Source: Mycobacterium sp. PS03-16 (lineage in GTDB: Bacteria; Actinomycetota; Actinomycetes; Mycobacteriales; Mycobacteriaceae). From it: DNA of 35,783 nucleotides. Shown here piece by piece: positions 1 through 7,772 of this stretch. The stretch covers positions 1 to 35,783 of the forward strand of contig NZ_SPQO01000042.1 in NCBI RefSeq assembly GCF_004570325.1, given 5' to 3'. How positions within the stretch are numbered: the first letter of the stretch is position 1; every line of letters starts with the position of its first letter. The notes beneath the pieces are model-generated. The model saw only the letters and a list, made by a program, of their open reading frames with translations, did not search any database and was not told where the DNA came from. Made by a program: the position numbers and the translations under genes.

Positions 1-569
1 GCCAGGCCGCTGGCCAGGACCTGGTTGTGGTAGGCCGTCCGCCAGCCGGCGCGGTGCAGCCGCAGGGTGGTGTGGAAGTCCTCGGTGAGGGTCTCGGTGG
101 CCACGCCGCCGACGCCGCGCAGCGCCGAGACCCGCAGGACCGCGTTGGTGCCGCACCAGAACGCGGCGCCGGCGTTGTGCTTGCCGGCCTGGACGACCCG
201 GTAGAACAGCGACTCCTCGTGCAGGGGCGAGCCCGGCCGGTAGTGCTCGAAGGAGGAGGTGTTGTAGAAGTCCTGCGGCGTCTGCACGAGCGCCAGCTGC
301 TGGTCGGCGAAGTAGGGCAGGGTGCGGGTCAGGAAGTCCGGCTCGGGCACGTGGTCGGCGTCGAACACCGCGACCAGGTCGGTGGTGACCATGGCCAGCG
401 CGTGGTTGAGGTTGCCCGCCTTGGCGGAGTCGTGGACCGGCCGGGTGACGTAGCGGGCGCCGAGCGCGGCGGCCAGCGCCACCGCCATGCCCCACCGCGG
501 CCGGCCGACCGGCCGCAACAGCGCGGGCATCCGGGCGCGGCGTGCGACACCCGGGGGGGCGCCGGGCAT
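1..569 (-). CDS. Cellulose-synthase-like family 2 glycosyltransferase, partial, 5' part apparently missing
   Basis: The minus strand encodes the middle of a GT-A processive glycosyltransferase. In order it shows AKAGNLNHAL, the metal-binding DADH in VAVFDADHVPEPDF, QTPQDFYN, FWCGTNAVLR and the acceptor motif TEDFHT; these are hallmarks of BcsA-type enzymes that polymerise UDP-sugars at the membrane. The gene runs off the left edge. The first in-frame ATG overlaps the upstream small-subunit stop by one base (TAATG). Homology begins abruptly at about position 505 with GARYVTRP. The expected N-terminal membrane helices and the first GT-A strand (a TYNEP-type motif and the UDP-binding DDG) are absent because that DNA is the hydroxylase small-subunit gene. 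It therefore looks like a 5'-truncated remnant or a rearrangement junction. It could be a pseudogene; the C-terminal half is not visible. Confidence 0.7.
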   Translation of the reverse strand, partial: MPGAPPGVARRARMPALLRPVGRPRWGMAVALAAALGARYVTRPVHDSAKAGNLNHALAMVTTDLVAVFDADHVPEPDFLTRTLPYFADQQLALVQTPQDFYNTSSFEHYRPGSPLHEESLFYRVVQAGKHNAGAAFWCGTNAVLRVSALRGVGGVATETLTEDFHTTLRLHRAGWRTAYHNQVLASGL

Positions 570-1060
570 TACTCCGGTGGGCCTGCCGCGTCCAGCACCG
601 CCGCCACGATGCCCTGATAACCGGTGCAGCGGCAGATGTTGCCGGACAGGGCTTCTCGCACCGACTCCTCGGTGTGGGGTTTGTCGGCGTCGGGATCGCG
701 CAGCAGCTCGACCGCGGTGACCAGGAATCCGGGAGTGCAGAAGCCGCATTGCAGTCCGCCACGTTCGGCGAACGCCTGACGCAGCCGGGCGGTCTCCTCG
801 TACGCGTCGAGCCCCTCCACGGTGTCCACCCGCGACCCGTCGACCTGCACCGCCAACGTCAGGCATGCCCGCGCACTGCGCCCGTCGACGAACACCGTGC
901 AGGCACCGCACACCCCGTGCTCGCAGCCCAGATGGGTTCCGGTCAGGCCCAGGTGGTCGCGCAGGAAGTCGGCCAGCGTGAGCCGTGCGGGCACCGCGCG
1001 CGAGACCTCCCGCCCGTTGACGGTGGTGGTCACGGTGACCGCGTCGGGCAGCTCAGACAT
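569..1060 (-). CDS. Molybdenum hydroxylase small subunit, [2Fe-2S] ferredoxin type (CoxS/XdhC-like)
   Basis: This 163-residue protein has the usual length and layout of the iron-sulfur subunit of the xanthine oxidase/CO dehydrogenase family. An N-terminal plant-type ferredoxin domain carries Cys46, Cys51, Cys54 and Cys66 (GCEHGVCGAC...C). A helical domain follows with the second cluster ligands Cys105, Cys108, Cys143 and Cys145 (CGFC and CRC). It would pass electrons from the molybdenum centre of the large subunit to FAD in the medium subunit. The ATG at 1060 is chosen because it overlaps the end of the medium-subunit gene by eight bases, a translationally coupled arrangement. It is the third hydroxylase gene in the operon, and the truncated glycosyltransferase starts on its stop codon. 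Confidence 0.93.
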   Translation of the reverse strand: MSELPDAVTVTTTVNGREVSRAVPARLTLADFLRDHLGLTGTHLGCEHGVCGACTVFVDGRSARACLTLAVQVDGSRVDTVEGLDAYEETARLRQAFAERGGLQCGFCTPGFLVTAVELLRDPDADKPHTEESVREALSGNICRCTGYQGIVAAVLDAAGPPE

Positions 1061-1928
1061 GGATCGGCTCCTCGTGCCGGGCGGCGCGCCGCGCGGCCTG
1101 ACCGAGGGCGTCGGCCAACGCTTCGGCGCACAGTCGCCGGGCGTGGTCGGCGTCCTCGGCGGCTGGGTCGGTGCCCGCGGCCCAGCCGCGCGCGAGATCG
1201 GCGAACAGGCCGGCGGACGGGCGCATCCCGGCCGCCGCGTCGCCGAGGAACAGCAGTGGTCGGTCGGCCGCGCTGAGCACCGCGGCGCGCAGCGCGCCGA
1301 TCGTCCCGTCCGGGCGCAGGTCCAGCAGCGCCCCCGCCCCGGCGAGGCCGTAGTCGCCGTGCTGGGGCGCGTATTCGGTGAATCCCCAGCCCTGGTCGGG
1401 CCGCAGCGCCGGCACCGACACCCAGGTGAGCATCTCGTGCGGTTCCAGGGCGCTGGTGTAGAGCGACACGAACATGTCCTCGGCGGCGATCCGCCTGCGG
1501 CCGGACACGGCCGACTCGACGTGGAAGGTCGCGCCCAGAACCAAAGTGGCCAGCGGCATCTCGGCGGCCGGGTCGGCATGGGCCAGCGAGCCGCCGAGTG
1601 TGCCGCGGTTGCGGATCCCGATGTGCCCGATGTGGCGGGCGGCGTCGGCCAGCAGCGGCGTCCGCGCGGCGACCAGCGGATCGACCTCGACGGCGCGGTG
1701 GGTGACCAGCGCGCCGAGCAGGAGGTCGTCGGTGTCGTCGAAGATCCGGGTCAGCTCGGTCAGCCTGCCGATGTCGACGATCACCGACGGCCGCGCCAAA
1801 CGCAGATTCATCAGCGTCAGCAGCGACTGACCGCCCGCGAGCAGTTTGGCGTCGGGGTGGGCGGCCAGCAGGTCGAGCGCCTCGGCCACCGAGGCCGGGC
1901 GGTGATAGGTGAACGCGGCGGGCTTCAT
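1053..1928 (-). CDS. Molybdenum hydroxylase medium subunit, FAD-binding (CoxM-like)
   Basis: This 291-residue FAD subunit belongs to the CO dehydrogenase/xanthine dehydrogenase family. The N-terminal FAD_binding_5 domain starts KPAAFTYHRPASVAEALDLLAAH and contains the pyrophosphate-binding AGGQSL near residue 32. The second FAD motif, IRNRGTLGGSLAHADPAAE, lies near residues 107-125. The C-terminal CO_deh_flav_C domain follows (GYGLAG-like stretch). It accepts electrons from the [2Fe-2S] subunit and passes them to an external acceptor. The ATG at 1928 overlaps the large-subunit stop as ATGA, and its own stop overlaps the small-subunit start. The subunit order large-medium-small differs from the common medium-small-large order of true CO dehydrogenase operons. 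Confidence 0.93.
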   Translation of the reverse strand: MKPAAFTYHRPASVAEALDLLAAHPDAKLLAGGQSLLTLMNLRLARPSVIVDIGRLTELTRIFDDTDDLLLGALVTHRAVEVDPLVAARTPLLADAARHIGHIGIRNRGTLGGSLAHADPAAEMPLATLVLGATFHVESAVSGRRRIAAEDMFVSLYTSALEPHEMLTWVSVPALRPDQGWGFTEYAPQHGDYGLAGAGALLDLRPDGTIGALRAAVLSAADRPLLFLGDAAAGMRPSAGLFADLARGWAAGTDPAAEDADHARRLCAEALADALGQAARRAARHEEPIHV

Positions 1929-4234
1929 GCGCCCACCCCGGCCAGTGCGCGGCACAGATCGCCGGGACGGATCGGGGTGGCGTCGACGTGGACGGCGCCG
2001 CCGAGCGCGTCGTCGACCGCGCTGGCCACCGCGGCGTAGACCGCGATCGTGCCGCTCTCCCCCGCACCCCGGACGCCGATCGGGTTGGCCGGGGTGTCGA
2101 CGTGGAGGTGCTCGACGGCGACCCGTGGCACGTCGGTCGACAGCGGCACGTGATAGGCCGCGAACGTCGTCGACAACGGTTGTCCGGCATCGGAATAGCG
2201 CCACTGTTCGAACAGTGCGCCACCGATGCCCTGGGCGACGCCGCCGATGATCTGTCCCTCGACGATGCGGGGGTTGATCTCGCGGCCACCTTCGTGCGAC
2301 ACCGCGTAGCGCAGCACCGTGACCAGGCCGGTGCGGCGGTGCACCCCGACGATCACCGCATGCACGCCCATGGTCCACGTCACGGTTTCGACCCGGAACA
2401 CCGCGGTGACGTCGAGCGCGGCACCGCCTTCGGTCTCACCGCCGACGGCCTGCAGCTGCGCCACCTCACGCCAGCTCAGCCGCCGCCGTCCCGCGCGGAA
2501 GACACCGTGGCGGTAGCCGACGTCCGCGTCGTCGCCACCGAACAGCCGGCGCAACCGCTGCAGCGCCACGTCGATCAGCTTGCGCGCGGCCTCGTGCACG
2601 GCCGACCCGGCCAGGATGGCCGACCGGCTGGCGAAGGTGCCGACGCCCTCCGGCAGGCGCTCGGTGTTCGACGGCACGTAGCGCACGCACTCCATCGGCA
2701 CGCCCAGCGCCTCGGCGGCCACCTGGGCGAACACCGTCTCATGACCCTGACCGGCCGCCGCGGCGCCCGCGGTGACCTCGAAGCCGCCGTCGCCCAGCAC
2801 CCGGATGCGGGCGGTCTCGTGCGGGCCGCGCCCGGTCGCCTCCAGGTACGACGACAGGCCGTAGCCGATGTGGTGGTCGGGATGGTCGGCCGCGCAGGCG
2901 GCGACCTCGCCGGGCGCCAGCAGGTCGAGCACCGACTCCAGACAGGCGCGGTAGTCGCCGCCGTCGAAGGAGATCGGGACACCGTCGCGGTACGGCAGGG
3001 GACGCGGGTAGGGCAGATCGGCGGCGGTGAGCAGGTTGCGCCTGCGGATCTCGGCCTTGTTGAGGCCCAGTTCGCGGGCCGCCGCGTCGAGGCTGCGCTC
3101 CAGCGCGAACGTCGCCTCGGGGCGACCGGCGCCGCGGTACTGCGCGGTGAGCGTCTTGTTGGTCAGCGCGGCGCGGCCGCTGATGTGCGCGGCGGGGACC
3201 CGGTAGGGGCCGAGCAGGTGGATCGCGGTGTTGGCGACGATGCCCGCCACCCATAGGCTGCCTGCGCCGATGTCGGCGACGAACGAGTCCTCCCACGCCA
3301 GGATCCGGCCGTCGGCGTCGACGGCCAGCCGCGTGTGGTGCACCTGGTCGCGGGCCTGCGCGCTGGCCACCAGGTGCTCGGAGCGGTCCTCGACCCAGAT
3401 GACGCGGTGCCCGGTGTGCCGCGCCAGCACCGCCAGCACGATCTCCTCGGCGTACACGTTGGCCTTCGTGCCGAACCCGCCGCCCACGTCGGGCACCGAC
3501 ACCGTGACATCCTGCGGGGTCCAGCCGGTCACCGCGCAGATCGCGTTGCGCACCGTGTGCGGGATCTGGGTCGACGTCAGCAGCTCCACCCGGCGGCGCT
3601 GCGGGTCGAATTCCGCCCTGGCGCCCCGACATTCGAGTGGAATCGCACCGTGCCGGTTCATCCGGTAGGTGCCCTCCACGACGTGGGGGGCGGCGGCGAA
3701 CGCCTGCTCGGGGGCGCCGAACGAGAACTGCAGCCGCGCCACCTCGTTGGAGCCCAGGTGGTCGAACAGCACGGGACTGTCCGGGCCCAGCGCCGCCTCC
3801 GGGTCGGTGACGACGGGCAGCGGTGCGTAGGTCACCTCGATCGCCTCGAGCGCGTCCTCGGCCAGGTAGCGGTCCTCGGCGATCAGCACGGCGATCGGCT
3901 GGCCGATGTAGTGCACGGTGTCCGAGGCCAGGATGGCCAGCCGCTGATCGGCCAGCACGCACCCGGTGGCGGCGACGAACCGCTCGTCGGGCGTGGTCAG
4001 CGCGGGGATCGCGGCCCCGGCCAGGCCGAGGTCGGCGGCGGTGTAGACGCCGACCACGCCGGGCAGACGGGCCGCGGCCGCGGTGTCGACGCGTTCGATG
4101 CGGGCGTGCGCCTCGGTGGACCGCAAAAACACCGCGTGGTGCGCACCCGCCGCGTGGTCGGCCAGGAAACGGCCCTGACCGCCGAGCATCCGCTCGTCCT
4201 CGCGGCGCCGCACCGAGGTGCCGATGTAACTCAA
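1925..4234 (-). CDS. Molybdenum hydroxylase large subunit (CoxL/XdhA-like, form II)
   Basis: This is the molybdopterin-cytosine-dinucleotide catalytic subunit, about 769 residues, a normal length. It begins SYIGTSVRRREDERML, typical of aldehyde oxidase/CoxL proteins. GGGFGTK, a molybdopterin-contacting loop, lies near residues 251-257. The active-site loop near 365-371 reads QYRGAGR. Established CO dehydrogenases (form I) carry AYxCSFR there, so this is a form II enzyme and probably hydroxylates an organic substrate rather than CO. The catalytic Glu is visible in GAGESGT near residue 726. I prefer the TTG at 4234 because it overlaps the permease stop as TTGA, like the neighbouring junctions, with GGAG upstream. 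An in-frame GTG at 4258 would add eight residues. Confidence 0.9.
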   Translation of the reverse strand: MSYIGTSVRRREDERMLGGQGRFLADHAAGAHHAVFLRSTEAHARIERVDTAAAARLPGVVGVYTAADLGLAGAAIPALTTPDERFVAATGCVLADQRLAILASDTVHYIGQPIAVLIAEDRYLAEDALEAIEVTYAPLPVVTDPEAALGPDSPVLFDHLGSNEVARLQFSFGAPEQAFAAAPHVVEGTYRMNRHGAIPLECRGARAEFDPQRRRVELLTSTQIPHTVRNAICAVTGWTPQDVTVSVPDVGGGFGTKANVYAEEIVLAVLARHTGHRVIWVEDRSEHLVASAQARDQVHHTRLAVDADGRILAWEDSFVADIGAGSLWVAGIVANTAIHLLGPYRVPAAHISGRAALTNKTLTAQYRGAGRPEATFALERSLDAAARELGLNKAEIRRRNLLTAADLPYPRPLPYRDGVPISFDGGDYRACLESVLDLLAPGEVAACAADHPDHHIGYGLSSYLEATGRGPHETARIRVLGDGGFEVTAGAAAAGQGHETVFAQVAAEALGVPMECVRYVPSNTERLPEGVGTFASRSAILAGSAVHEAARKLIDVALQRLRRLFGGDDADVGYRHGVFRAGRRRLSWREVAQLQAVGGETEGGAALDVTAVFRVETVTWTMGVHAVIVGVHRRTGLVTVLRYAVSHEGGREINPRIVEGQIIGGVAQGIGGALFEQWRYSDAGQPLSTTFAAYHVPLSTDVPRVAVEHLHVDTPANPIGVRGAGESGTIAVYAAVASAVDDALGGAVHVDATPIRPGDLCRALAGVGA

Positions 4235-5022
4235 TGGAGGCGCTTCTCCCACTGCCACAACGCCACCGAGATCGCGAACGAGATGGTGATCAGCAACATG
4301 ATGGTCGCCACCATCGACGGGTAGTCACCGTGGCTGTAGGACTGCAGCACGACGCGGCCGAGGCCGTAGCGGGTGGCGAAGAACTCCGAGAGCACGACGC
4401 CGACGACGGCGAGGCTCACCGCCAGGCGGATGCCGGTCAGCAGCGGCCGCCGGATCGCCGGAAAGATGATGTGCACCAGCGTCTGCCACCAGTTGGCCTT
4501 CAGCGAGCGGGCCAGCTTCCAGTACACCCGCGGGATCTCCTGCACGCCGGTCGCGACGTTGATCAGCACCGGGAAGAGCGCGAACAACACGCCCATCACA
4601 ACCTTGGACCCGGACAGGCTGAAGATCGGCAGCAGCACGGGGTAGAGCACGATCTTCGGGATGCCGTTGAGCATGATGATCAGCGGCTCGAAGATCAGCC
4701 GCAGCCGGTGTGACAGCCCGAGCAGCAACCCGATCCCACCGCCGATCAGGGTGCCGATCACGAACGCCATCGCCACCGACTGCGCGGTGACCCGCAGGTC
4801 GAACAGGTACTCGGGGTCCGCCAGGTTTTCGAACAGCACGGTGACCGTCTGCACCGGGGACGGGATCACGAACGTCAGGCTGGACATGATCTCCCAGCCG
4901 ATGATCACCAGCACCGCCAGCGCCACCGCGCCGACGAACTGGTTACCCAGCAGGGCCCGGATCCGGCTGGGGCGCGCGGGTGCGTCCTGGGGTGCGGCCT
5001 GGTCCGGCAGCGTCGCGGTCAC
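4231..5022 (-). CDS. ABC transporter permease, SsuC/TauC type (second permease)
   Basis: This 263-residue inner-membrane permease of the BPD_transp_1 family has about six hydrophobic segments, starting at FVGAVALAVLVIIGWEIM. The cytoplasmic EAA-type loop VYWKLARSLKANWWQTLVHIIFPA contacts the ATPase. SsuC/TauC/NitT relatives import sulfonates, nitrate, or thiamine and pyrimidine precursors. It begins with GTG overlapping the stop of the other permease (GTGA) and is followed directly by the hydroxylase large subunit. Transport and oxidation of the substrate are therefore likely to be co-expressed. It is clearly different in sequence from the neighbouring permease, so the pore is probably a heterodimer. 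Substrate unknown. Confidence 0.9.
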   Translation of the reverse strand: MTATLPDQAAPQDAPARPSRIRALLGNQFVGAVALAVLVIIGWEIMSSLTFVIPSPVQTVTVLFENLADPEYLFDLRVTAQSVAMAFVIGTLIGGGIGLLLGLSHRLRLIFEPLIIMLNGIPKIVLYPVLLPIFSLSGSKVVMGVLFALFPVLINVATGVQEIPRVYWKLARSLKANWWQTLVHIIFPAIRRPLLTGIRLAVSLAVVGVVLSEFFATRYGLGRVVLQSYSHGDYPSMVATIMLLITISFAISVALWQWEKRLH

Positions 5023-5870
5023 TGCTTCCTCCCTCGCAACAGGACCCGCTCCGCCAGGGCCAGCAGCACGGTGAGGATCATCGACAGGGCCAGCACCACC
5101 ACGATGTAGGCGAACATCTCGGTGTTGTTGAAGATCTCGTACAGGTAGCGGATGCGGTAACCCAGACCCGCCTGGGCGGTGGTGAATTCCATCGCGATGG
5201 TGCCGATCAGCGCGTAGACCACGGCCAGTCGCAGCCCGGCGACGATGAACGGGCCTGCGGCAGGCACCGCGATCGAGAACAGCGCCTGGCGTGGTGATGC
5301 CCGCAGCGAGCGCGCCAGTTTCATGTAGACCGGCGGCATGGTGTTGAGGCCGACGGCGGTGTTCAGCGCCATCGGGATGGCCGCCATGATCGTGGCGAGG
5401 ATGATCACCGACATCGCGTTGATGCCGACCAGCACGATCATCACCGGATAAAACAGCACCAGCGGCACCGCGTAGAACGAGACCAGGTAGGGCTCGAAGA
5501 CGCGGCCCACCAGCGGAAGTTTCCAGAACGTCACACCGGCGACAAAGCCGATGAGGCTGCCGAACAGGATCGACATCGCCACTTCGAGGCCGGTGCGGCG
5601 GGCGTCCAGCCAGAACTGCGGCTCACCGAACAGCCTGGGCAGTTCGGCGAAGATCGTCGACGGGGCGGGCAGCACCCGTTCGCTCCACACGCCCGTGGTG
5701 GCGCCGATCTCGGCGATCACCACGAACGCGATGAGCAGGGCGATGGTGGCCAGGGCGCTGAACACGCCGCCGCTGATGCGGCGGGTTCGGGTGCCCGGCT
5801 GCGGTCCGGTCTGAGGATCGGGCATGGTCTCGGTCGGCAGGTCGTCTTGGGCGACGTAGGACGTCGTCAC
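5019..5870 (-). CDS. ABC transporter permease, SsuC/TauC type (first permease)
   Basis: This 283-residue membrane permease has an N-terminal polar tail followed by about six hydrophobic segments. The EAA-type loop is VYMKLARSLRASPRQALFSIAVPAAG. The start is taken at GTG 5870 because it overlaps the ATPase stop as GTGA; the longer open frame upstream encodes only antisense-like arginine-rich sequence. It pairs with the downstream permease and the upstream ATPase and binding protein to form a NitT/TauT-family importer. The family is known for small organic anions and nitrogen heterocycle precursors; the cargo here cannot be read from the sequence. Confidence 0.9.
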   Translation of the reverse strand: MTTSYVAQDDLPTETMPDPQTGPQPGTRTRRISGGVFSALATIALLIAFVVIAEIGATTGVWSERVLPAPSTIFAELPRLFGEPQFWLDARRTGLEVAMSILFGSLIGFVAGVTFWKLPLVGRVFEPYLVSFYAVPLVLFYPVMIVLVGINAMSVIILATIMAAIPMALNTAVGLNTMPPVYMKLARSLRASPRQALFSIAVPAAGPFIVAGLRLAVVYALIGTIAMEFTTAQAGLGYRIRYLYEIFNNTEMFAYIVVVLALSMILTVLLALAERVLLRGRKQ

Positions 5871-6673
5871 GTGGTCGCCGCCTCCTGCTGCTTGAAGCCT
5901 CGCATGGACTCCGCCTGCAGGGAACCCCAGATGCGGTTGTGCAACTCGTTGAACCGCGGGGTCGACACCACGCTCGCATCGCGGTCGTCGGGCAGGTCGA
6001 TGTCGACGACGTCGATGATCGAACCCGGCCGGTAGGACATCACCCACACCTGCTGGGACAGCAGGATCGCCTCACTGATGTCGTGGGTGACGAACATGAT
6101 CGTCTGGTGCGTGCGGGCCCAGATCTGGCGCACCTCCGCGCCCAGGAAGAGCCGCGTCTGCTGGTCGAGGGCGGCGAACGGTTCGTCCATCAGCACCACC
6201 TCCGGCTGCACGGCCAGCGTGCGCGCCAACGCCACCCGCTGCCGCATGCCACCGGAAAGCTGTGCGGGATAGGACTTCTCGAATCCGGTGAGGCCGACCA
6301 GATCGATGGCGTCCTTGGCCCGCCTGCTGCGCTCTGCCTTGGCGGTCCCGATGATCTCCATCGCGAACGCCACGTTCTCCTCGACGCTGCGCCACGGCAG
6401 CGTCGAATCCTCCTGGAACACCACGCCGATCTTGGGGTCGGGTCCGGTCACCGGCCTGCCGGCGACGCTCACCTGGCCGGTGGTGGCCTTCTGCAGGCCG
6501 GCGATGACGGCGAGCAGCGTGGACTTGCCGCAGCCGCTCGGGCCGACGATGGACACGAAGCTGGCATGCGGGACGTGCTGATCGATGCCGGTGACGGCGG
6601 TGACCTTGCCGGCAGGCGCGTCGAACACCACCGACACGCCCTGCATCTGAATGCCTTCGGATTGTGCGTTCAC
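5867..6673 (-). CDS. ABC transporter ATP-binding protein, SsuB/TauB type
   Basis: This 268-residue ATPase has Walker A GPSGCGKST (residues 44-52), Q-loop VFQEDSTLPW, signature LSGGMRQR (139-146), Walker B VVLMDEPFAALD (159-170) and the switch His in FVTHD. It energises the importer made with the two permeases encoded downstream. The GTG start at 6673 is supported by GGAG four bases upstream and by homology beginning at IQMQGVSVVFDAP; the open frame continues upstream but without family similarity. Its stop overlaps the first permease start as GTGA. A 53-base gap separates it from the binding-protein gene. Confidence 0.92.
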   Translation of the reverse strand: MNAQSEGIQMQGVSVVFDAPAGKVTAVTGIDQHVPHASFVSIVGPSGCGKSTLLAVIAGLQKATTGQVSVAGRPVTGPDPKIGVVFQEDSTLPWRSVEENVAFAMEIIGTAKAERSRRAKDAIDLVGLTGFEKSYPAQLSGGMRQRVALARTLAVQPEVVLMDEPFAALDQQTRLFLGAEVRQIWARTHQTIMFVTHDISEAILLSQQVWVMSYRPGSIIDVVDIDLPDDRDASVVSTPRFNELHNRIWGSLQAESMRGFKQQEAATT

Positions 6674-6726
6674 GAGTCTCCGATCGTGGGGCGGTTCCGC
6701 ATCCTCGCGAAACCAGTTGGTGCGGG

Positions 6727-7710
6727 TCAGACCTCGGCGCGGGCGTCCTCGGGCAGGTACTGCTGGTCGAGCACGGTGGCCCAGTCGACGGGTTCGGTGA
6801 TCTGACCGGCCTCGACCATGAGTTCGGACAGGTTCTTCAGGCCCGCCGGGTCGACGGTCAGCGAGTAGCCCTTGGCGATGTCGGGCGTGTTGCGCAGCGC
6901 CGCGGTCATCACCTCGGGGCTGACCCCCACCTTCGGGCCGATCTCGGCGCCGGCCTCGTCGGGATTGTCGACCACCCACTTGTTGAGCCGGTCGGCGACG
7001 CGGAAGAACGCGCGCAGGTTGTCGCCGTTGGCCTCGGCGTAGTCTCCGTTGACCGCGACCAGGTCGGCGGGCATGTCACCGATCACGTCGCGCGAGTTCA
7101 CCAGGATCTGCGCGTTCTCGGAGGCCTGCTTGTCGGCGATGAACGGTTGCATGGCCCAGCCGGCGGTGATCTGACCGGCCTTGGCGGCGGTCCAGTTGTC
7201 CCCCATGCCGCCGACGGCCTGCGCCTTGACGCCGAGCTCCTTCTCCAGCGCCTTGACGATCAGCTCGGTCGACGAGCCCGCCGAGCTGAAGCCCAGCGTC
7301 GCGCCCTCGATGCTGCGTCCGGGCGGGGAGATCCAGGAGAAGTCGTTGATCTGGAACCACGGCGCGATGACCTTGAGGTTGGAGTCGGCCTGCTGCGCGG
7401 CCAGCAGCACCGAGGTGTTCCCCGCGATCGCCATGTCGGCGTCACCGCTGGTCACCACGCGCAGCGTATTGCCGCCGCCGCCACCGGAATACAGGTCGAC
7501 CGCGAGGCCCTCCTCCTCGAACCACCCCTTGTCGATGCCGACCTGCAGGATGGCCATGAACGGGAGGCTGTCGACGCCGGTGGCCGAGATGCTCAGTTCT
7601 TTGGTGCCTTCGGCGCTGGGGCCGGCGGATTCGTTCGCGCAGGCGCTGGTGCCGACGGCCAGAACGGCCGCCGCCAGCAGGGCGGCAAGGGTTTTGGGGG
7701 ACCAGATCAT
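6727..7710 (-). CDS. ABC transporter substrate-binding lipoprotein, NMT1/SsuA-like
   Basis: This 327-residue protein has a signal sequence (MIWSPKTLAALLAAAVLAVG) ending in a lipobox-like TSAC with Cys24 as the probable lipidation site. The mature part resembles NMT1/THI5/SsuA periplasmic binding proteins: an N-terminal beta strand with GVDSLPFMAILQVGIDKGWFEEEGL, a glycine-rich ligand loop YSGGGGGNT, then GDADMAIAGN and TLGFSSAGSSTE. It would capture the substrate outside the membrane for the importer. The ATG at 7710 has GGAGG seven bases upstream. It is the first gene of the transporter-hydroxylase operon and sits just behind a strong promoter overlapped by a palindromic operator. The ligand is not predictable by eye. 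Confidence 0.9.
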   Translation of the reverse strand: MIWSPKTLAALLAAAVLAVGTSACANESAGPSAEGTKELSISATGVDSLPFMAILQVGIDKGWFEEEGLAVDLYSGGGGGNTLRVVTSGDADMAIAGNTSVLLAAQQADSNLKVIAPWFQINDFSWISPPGRSIEGATLGFSSAGSSTELIVKALEKELGVKAQAVGGMGDNWTAAKAGQITAGWAMQPFIADKQASENAQILVNSRDVIGDMPADLVAVNGDYAEANGDNLRAFFRVADRLNKWVVDNPDEAGAEIGPKVGVSPEVMTAALRNTPDIAKGYSLTVDPAGLKNLSELMVEAGQITEPVDWATVLDQQYLPEDARAEV

Positions 7711-7735
7711 CGGACTACCTCCGGTAAACTGAATA

Positions 7736-7752
7736 TTGGATACAGCATACGA
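7736..7752. promoter_or_regulatory. Operator site 1, probable GntR-family target
   Basis: The sequence TTGGATACAGCATACGA is an imperfect match to the 17-base palindrome TTGGATA-N3-TATCCAA seen at 9103. The left half is exact and the right half keeps four of seven bases. The wider string AATATTGGATAC is shared exactly with the site before the GntR gene. It covers the -10 of the operon promoter. Confidence 0.6.
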
Positions 7753-7772
7753 ACAGGTGTGATCTGCGTCAA
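7744..7772 (-). promoter_or_regulatory. Promoter of the transporter-hydroxylase operon
   Basis: On the minus strand TTGACG (7767-7772) is followed by 17 bases and then TATGCT (7744-7749), a near-consensus SigA-type promoter. Transcription would start about 30 bases before the binding-protein ATG. The -10 lies inside operator site 1, so a repressor bound there should block RNA polymerase. Confidence 0.65.

Noticed and set aside
553..559. G7 run as a frameshift that would restore the glycosyltransferase N-terminus
   Set aside because: The DNA upstream in every minus-strand frame is the small-subunit gene region, so no frame change recovers the missing domain.
27..617. Plus-strand open frame at the left edge
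   Set aside because: The minus strand encodes glycosyltransferase motifs (DADH, TEDFHT), so the plus frame is a shadow.
569..4234. True aerobic CO dehydrogenase operon
   Set aside because: The active-site loop is QYRGAGR, not AYxCSFR, and the subunit order is L-M-S; a form II hydroxylase fits better.
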